Assembly (NCBI GenBank): GCA_030039655.1
Contig: JASHVC010000743.1
Location: 1-5,258, forward strand
Origin: Xanthobacteraceae bacterium
GTDB lineage: Bacteria; Pseudomonadota; Alphaproteobacteria; Rhizobiales; Xanthobacteraceae
Length of the DNA stretch: 5,258 bases
Direction: 5' to 3'
A program made the translations under genes and the position numbers. Below, piece after piece: positions 5,029 to 5,258 of this stretch. Under the pieces are notes generated by a model. The model saw only the letters and a list, made by a program, of their open reading frames with translations. It had not been told where the DNA came from and did no database searches. The first letter of the stretch is position 1. Each line of letters opens with the position of its first letter.

Positions 5029-5258
5029 CGCATGCCCCGAAGCATCAATCGTGTCCGGGTAGCCGCTGATCTCAACCGCACGCTCGCGTACGGCTGTGCA
5101 ATCAGCGAACCGCCACAGAACGAAAGTCTTGATGTGAGTGCCGGCCCGCCGAAGGCATCAACGCCGCCGTTAATTCGCGGAACGTCGGCAGGTCCCGCTA
5201 GCAGCTCTAGGGCGTAGGTTACCACAGCTCGGACGTGCCGTGTAGATGAATGCGGGCC
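5029..5258. other. 230 bases without a recognisable gene
   Basis: Both strands carry short open frames. One on the minus strand is open from the right edge to 5022 and could be the end of a gene lying outside the window. Its residue pattern shows no motif and no known family, and overlapping frames on the other strand are equally open, as expected in GC-rich DNA. No tRNA fold, terminator or repeat was seen. Confidence 0.5.

Noticed and set aside
1..5258. CRISPR array, rRNA or tRNA genes
   Set aside because: No regularly spaced repeats and no tRNA- or rRNA-like sequence were seen on either strand.

Overview
The window looks like a GC-rich proteobacterial chromosome, most likely an alphaproteobacterium. 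This placement rests on gene content and codon style only and is low resolution. It reads as ordinary chromosome interrupted by one compact foreign insert.

Layout: (1) Positions 1-771, minus strand: the N-terminal 257 residues of an exported NodB-fold polysaccharide deacetylase that continues past the left edge. (2) Positions 772-944: a divergent intergenic region with a possible gpmI promoter, a 10-bp inverted repeat and the gpmI ribosome binding site. (3) Positions 945-2471, plus strand: a complete gpmI (cofactor-independent phosphoglycerate mutase, glycolysis). (4) Positions 2494-4389, minus strand: one 631-residue AAA+ ATPase whose C-terminal half resembles a SLOG-type nucleotide-sensing Rossmann domain. 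(5) Positions 4429-4545: a second, headless copy of the last 38 codons of gpmI. (6) Positions 4549-4845, minus strand: a 98-residue muconolactone-isomerase-like protein. (7) Positions 4846-5258: a weak promoter, a candidate 37-residue membrane peptide, and about 230 bases with nothing recognisable.

The main observation is that the ATPase gene sits between two direct repeats of the gpmI 3' end. The repeats share a 33-bp identical block (2354-2386 and 4428-4460) and then diverge, almost only at synonymous positions, through the stop codon. Similarity continues about 14 bp past the stop into the last codons of the neighbouring convergent gene. This is the footprint of a 2,074-bp element that integrated by a single crossover at the gpmI 3' end and supplied a replacement gene end, so the enzyme stayed intact. 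The native end was displaced to the far side. The element holds one gene and no recombinase. The best hypothesis is an orphan nucleotide-sensing AAA+ conflict or anti-phage gene carried on a minimal cassette, moved in trans or by homologous recombination of a circular intermediate. The insertion structure is read directly from the sequence; the defence role is inference.
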